Shown: positions 4,933-5,469 of the stretch, piece after piece
How positions within the stretch are numbered: the stretch's first letter is position 1
Layout: the number at the start of each line of letters is the position of its first letter
NCBI GenBank assembly: GCA_012962735.1
Contig: DTXA01000052.1
Coordinates: 1 to 5,469, forward strand
DNA: 5,469 bases
Direction of reading: 5' to 3'
Source: Candidatus Latescibacterota bacterium
GTDB taxonomy: Bacteria > Latescibacterota > 4484-107 > B68-G9
Program-made: the position numbers and the translations under genes
Notes under the pieces: model-generated
The model's input: only the letters and a program-made list of their open reading frames with translations
What the model was told of the DNA's origin: nothing
Database searches by the model: none

Positions 4933-5469
4933 TATCCCCCCGCCTCAGGACAACTATGGTCTTGCTCTCAGGATGGCGGCCGACGAGCTCCGGGGGACAG
5001 ATCTGGAGGACCTCTGCCGCAAGAGCGGAGCGGCCTATCAGCCGGAGAACAGGGCGGTGGAGGTGCCGTTCCTGGGACACACCTGCCGCATTTTCCTACC
5101 TCAAATTACCTTCGAGCCGGACCTTCCCCTGCCCGAGAAGATCGTCGTCCTCCACTACCTCCTCCGCGCCTCCGGGAGGCCCTTGAAGGGAAGGTGGATC
5201 TCCTTCTCCCATGTGCCGGGAGGAGCCACATACTTCCCGGCCTTCCGCAGGCGGGTCATAGAGCCCTTTCTGAGGCACTTCTCAGGTGCCGGAGACCGGC
5301 TGGTGAAGGCCGCTAGGGCCTTGGGGGGGGAAGAGTTCGAGTACGGGGACGTGGGGGTGGTGTTCCGTGTCTTCCCCAAGGTGAAGGTGGCGTTCGTGCT
5401 TTGGGAGGGGGACGAGGAGGTCCCCCCGAACGCCAACGTGCTCTTCGACGAATCCGTGTCGGAGTACCT
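4907..5469 (+). CDS. DUF3786 domain protein, 3' end outside window
   Basis: The first 187 residues are present and the frame is open to the window edge. The sequence follows the DUF3786 pattern: an early NYGLAL segment (16-21), CRKSGA (37-42), FLGHTCRI (55-62), LHYLLRASGRPLKGRWISF (82-100), PGGATYFPAF (104-113), a LGG turn (139-141), and VLWEGDEEVPPNANVLFD (164-181). Function is unknown; members occur in anaerobic bacteria and archaea, often near metal- or corrinoid-linked genes, and I infer a cytoplasmic protein because there is no signal peptide or membrane segment. Start GTG 4907 overlaps the pduL stop by four bases (GTGA), with GGAG at 4892-4895. TTG 4922 and ATG 4973 are later alternatives, but ATG 4973 would cut off the conserved N-terminus. 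It is the fourth gene of the apparent operon. A tract of eight G at 5323-5330 falls in the LGG turn, but the frame stays correct on both sides. Confidence 0.85.
   Translation, partial: MSDRSLGIYIPPPQDNYGLALRMAADELRGTDLEDLCRKSGAAYQPENRAVEVPFLGHTCRIFLPQITFEPDLPLPEKIVVLHYLLRASGRPLKGRWISFSHVPGGATYFPAFRRRVIEPFLRHFSGAGDRLVKAARALGGEEFEYGDVGVVFRVFPKVKVAFVLWEGDEEVPPNANVLFDESVSEY

Noticed and set aside
5323..5330. Tract of eight G as a phase-variable switch or assembly error in the DUF3786 gene
   Set aside because: Conserved family motifs lie in the same frame on both sides; a single tract in a G-rich genome is weak evidence for slippage.
1..5469. CRISPR array, tRNA/rRNA genes, transposase or phage genes
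   Set aside because: No regularly spaced repeats, no cloverleaf or rRNA-like segments, and no mobile-element proteins were seen on either strand.

Overview
The window is a gene-dense, G-rich, high-GC stretch with every recognisable gene on the + strand. It most likely comes from an uncultivated diderm bacterium, possibly thermophilic. The diderm call rests on an exported outer-membrane-type protein: signal peptide, alternating barrel-like strands, C-terminal Phe. The bacterial call rests on LexA, purine-rich ribosome sites and a sigma-70-like promoter. The thermophile suggestion is weaker; it comes from frequent AGG/ATA codons and charged, Glu/Arg-rich proteins. I cannot name the phylum; candidate groups such as WOR-3 or KSB1 would fit but are a guess.

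Layout. (1) Positions 29-1880 hold a two-gene unit: a NIF3-family protein whose metal-binding residues appear to be replaced, then a PfkB-family sugar/nucleoside kinase overlapping it by 8 bases. (2) Positions 1881-2088 are the only sizeable intergenic gap. It carries a GCTGA-type repeat, a good -35/-10 pair, and inverted repeats on and downstream of that promoter. (3) Positions 2089-5469 hold a tightly packed apparent operon: outer-membrane barrel protein with thrombospondin-type-3-like Asp repeats; LexA (TTG start, 4-base overlap); PduL-type phosphate acyltransferase (3-base gap) with an unusual Cys-containing N-terminal extension; and a DUF3786 protein (GTG start, 4-base overlap) that runs off the right edge.

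How they may work together. The second unit places the SOS repressor between an envelope protein and an acetyl/propionyl-phosphate enzyme, which is not the usual setting for lexA. If the operon is driven from the promoter at 1952-1980, autoregulation by LexA would also control the envelope protein and PduL. No complete new defence or mobile system is visible. The strongest oddities are the NIF3 homologue lacking metal ligands, the lexA operon context and dyads, the Cys-rich PduL N-terminus, and a 26-base near-repeat at the two ends of the 4.9-kb block.
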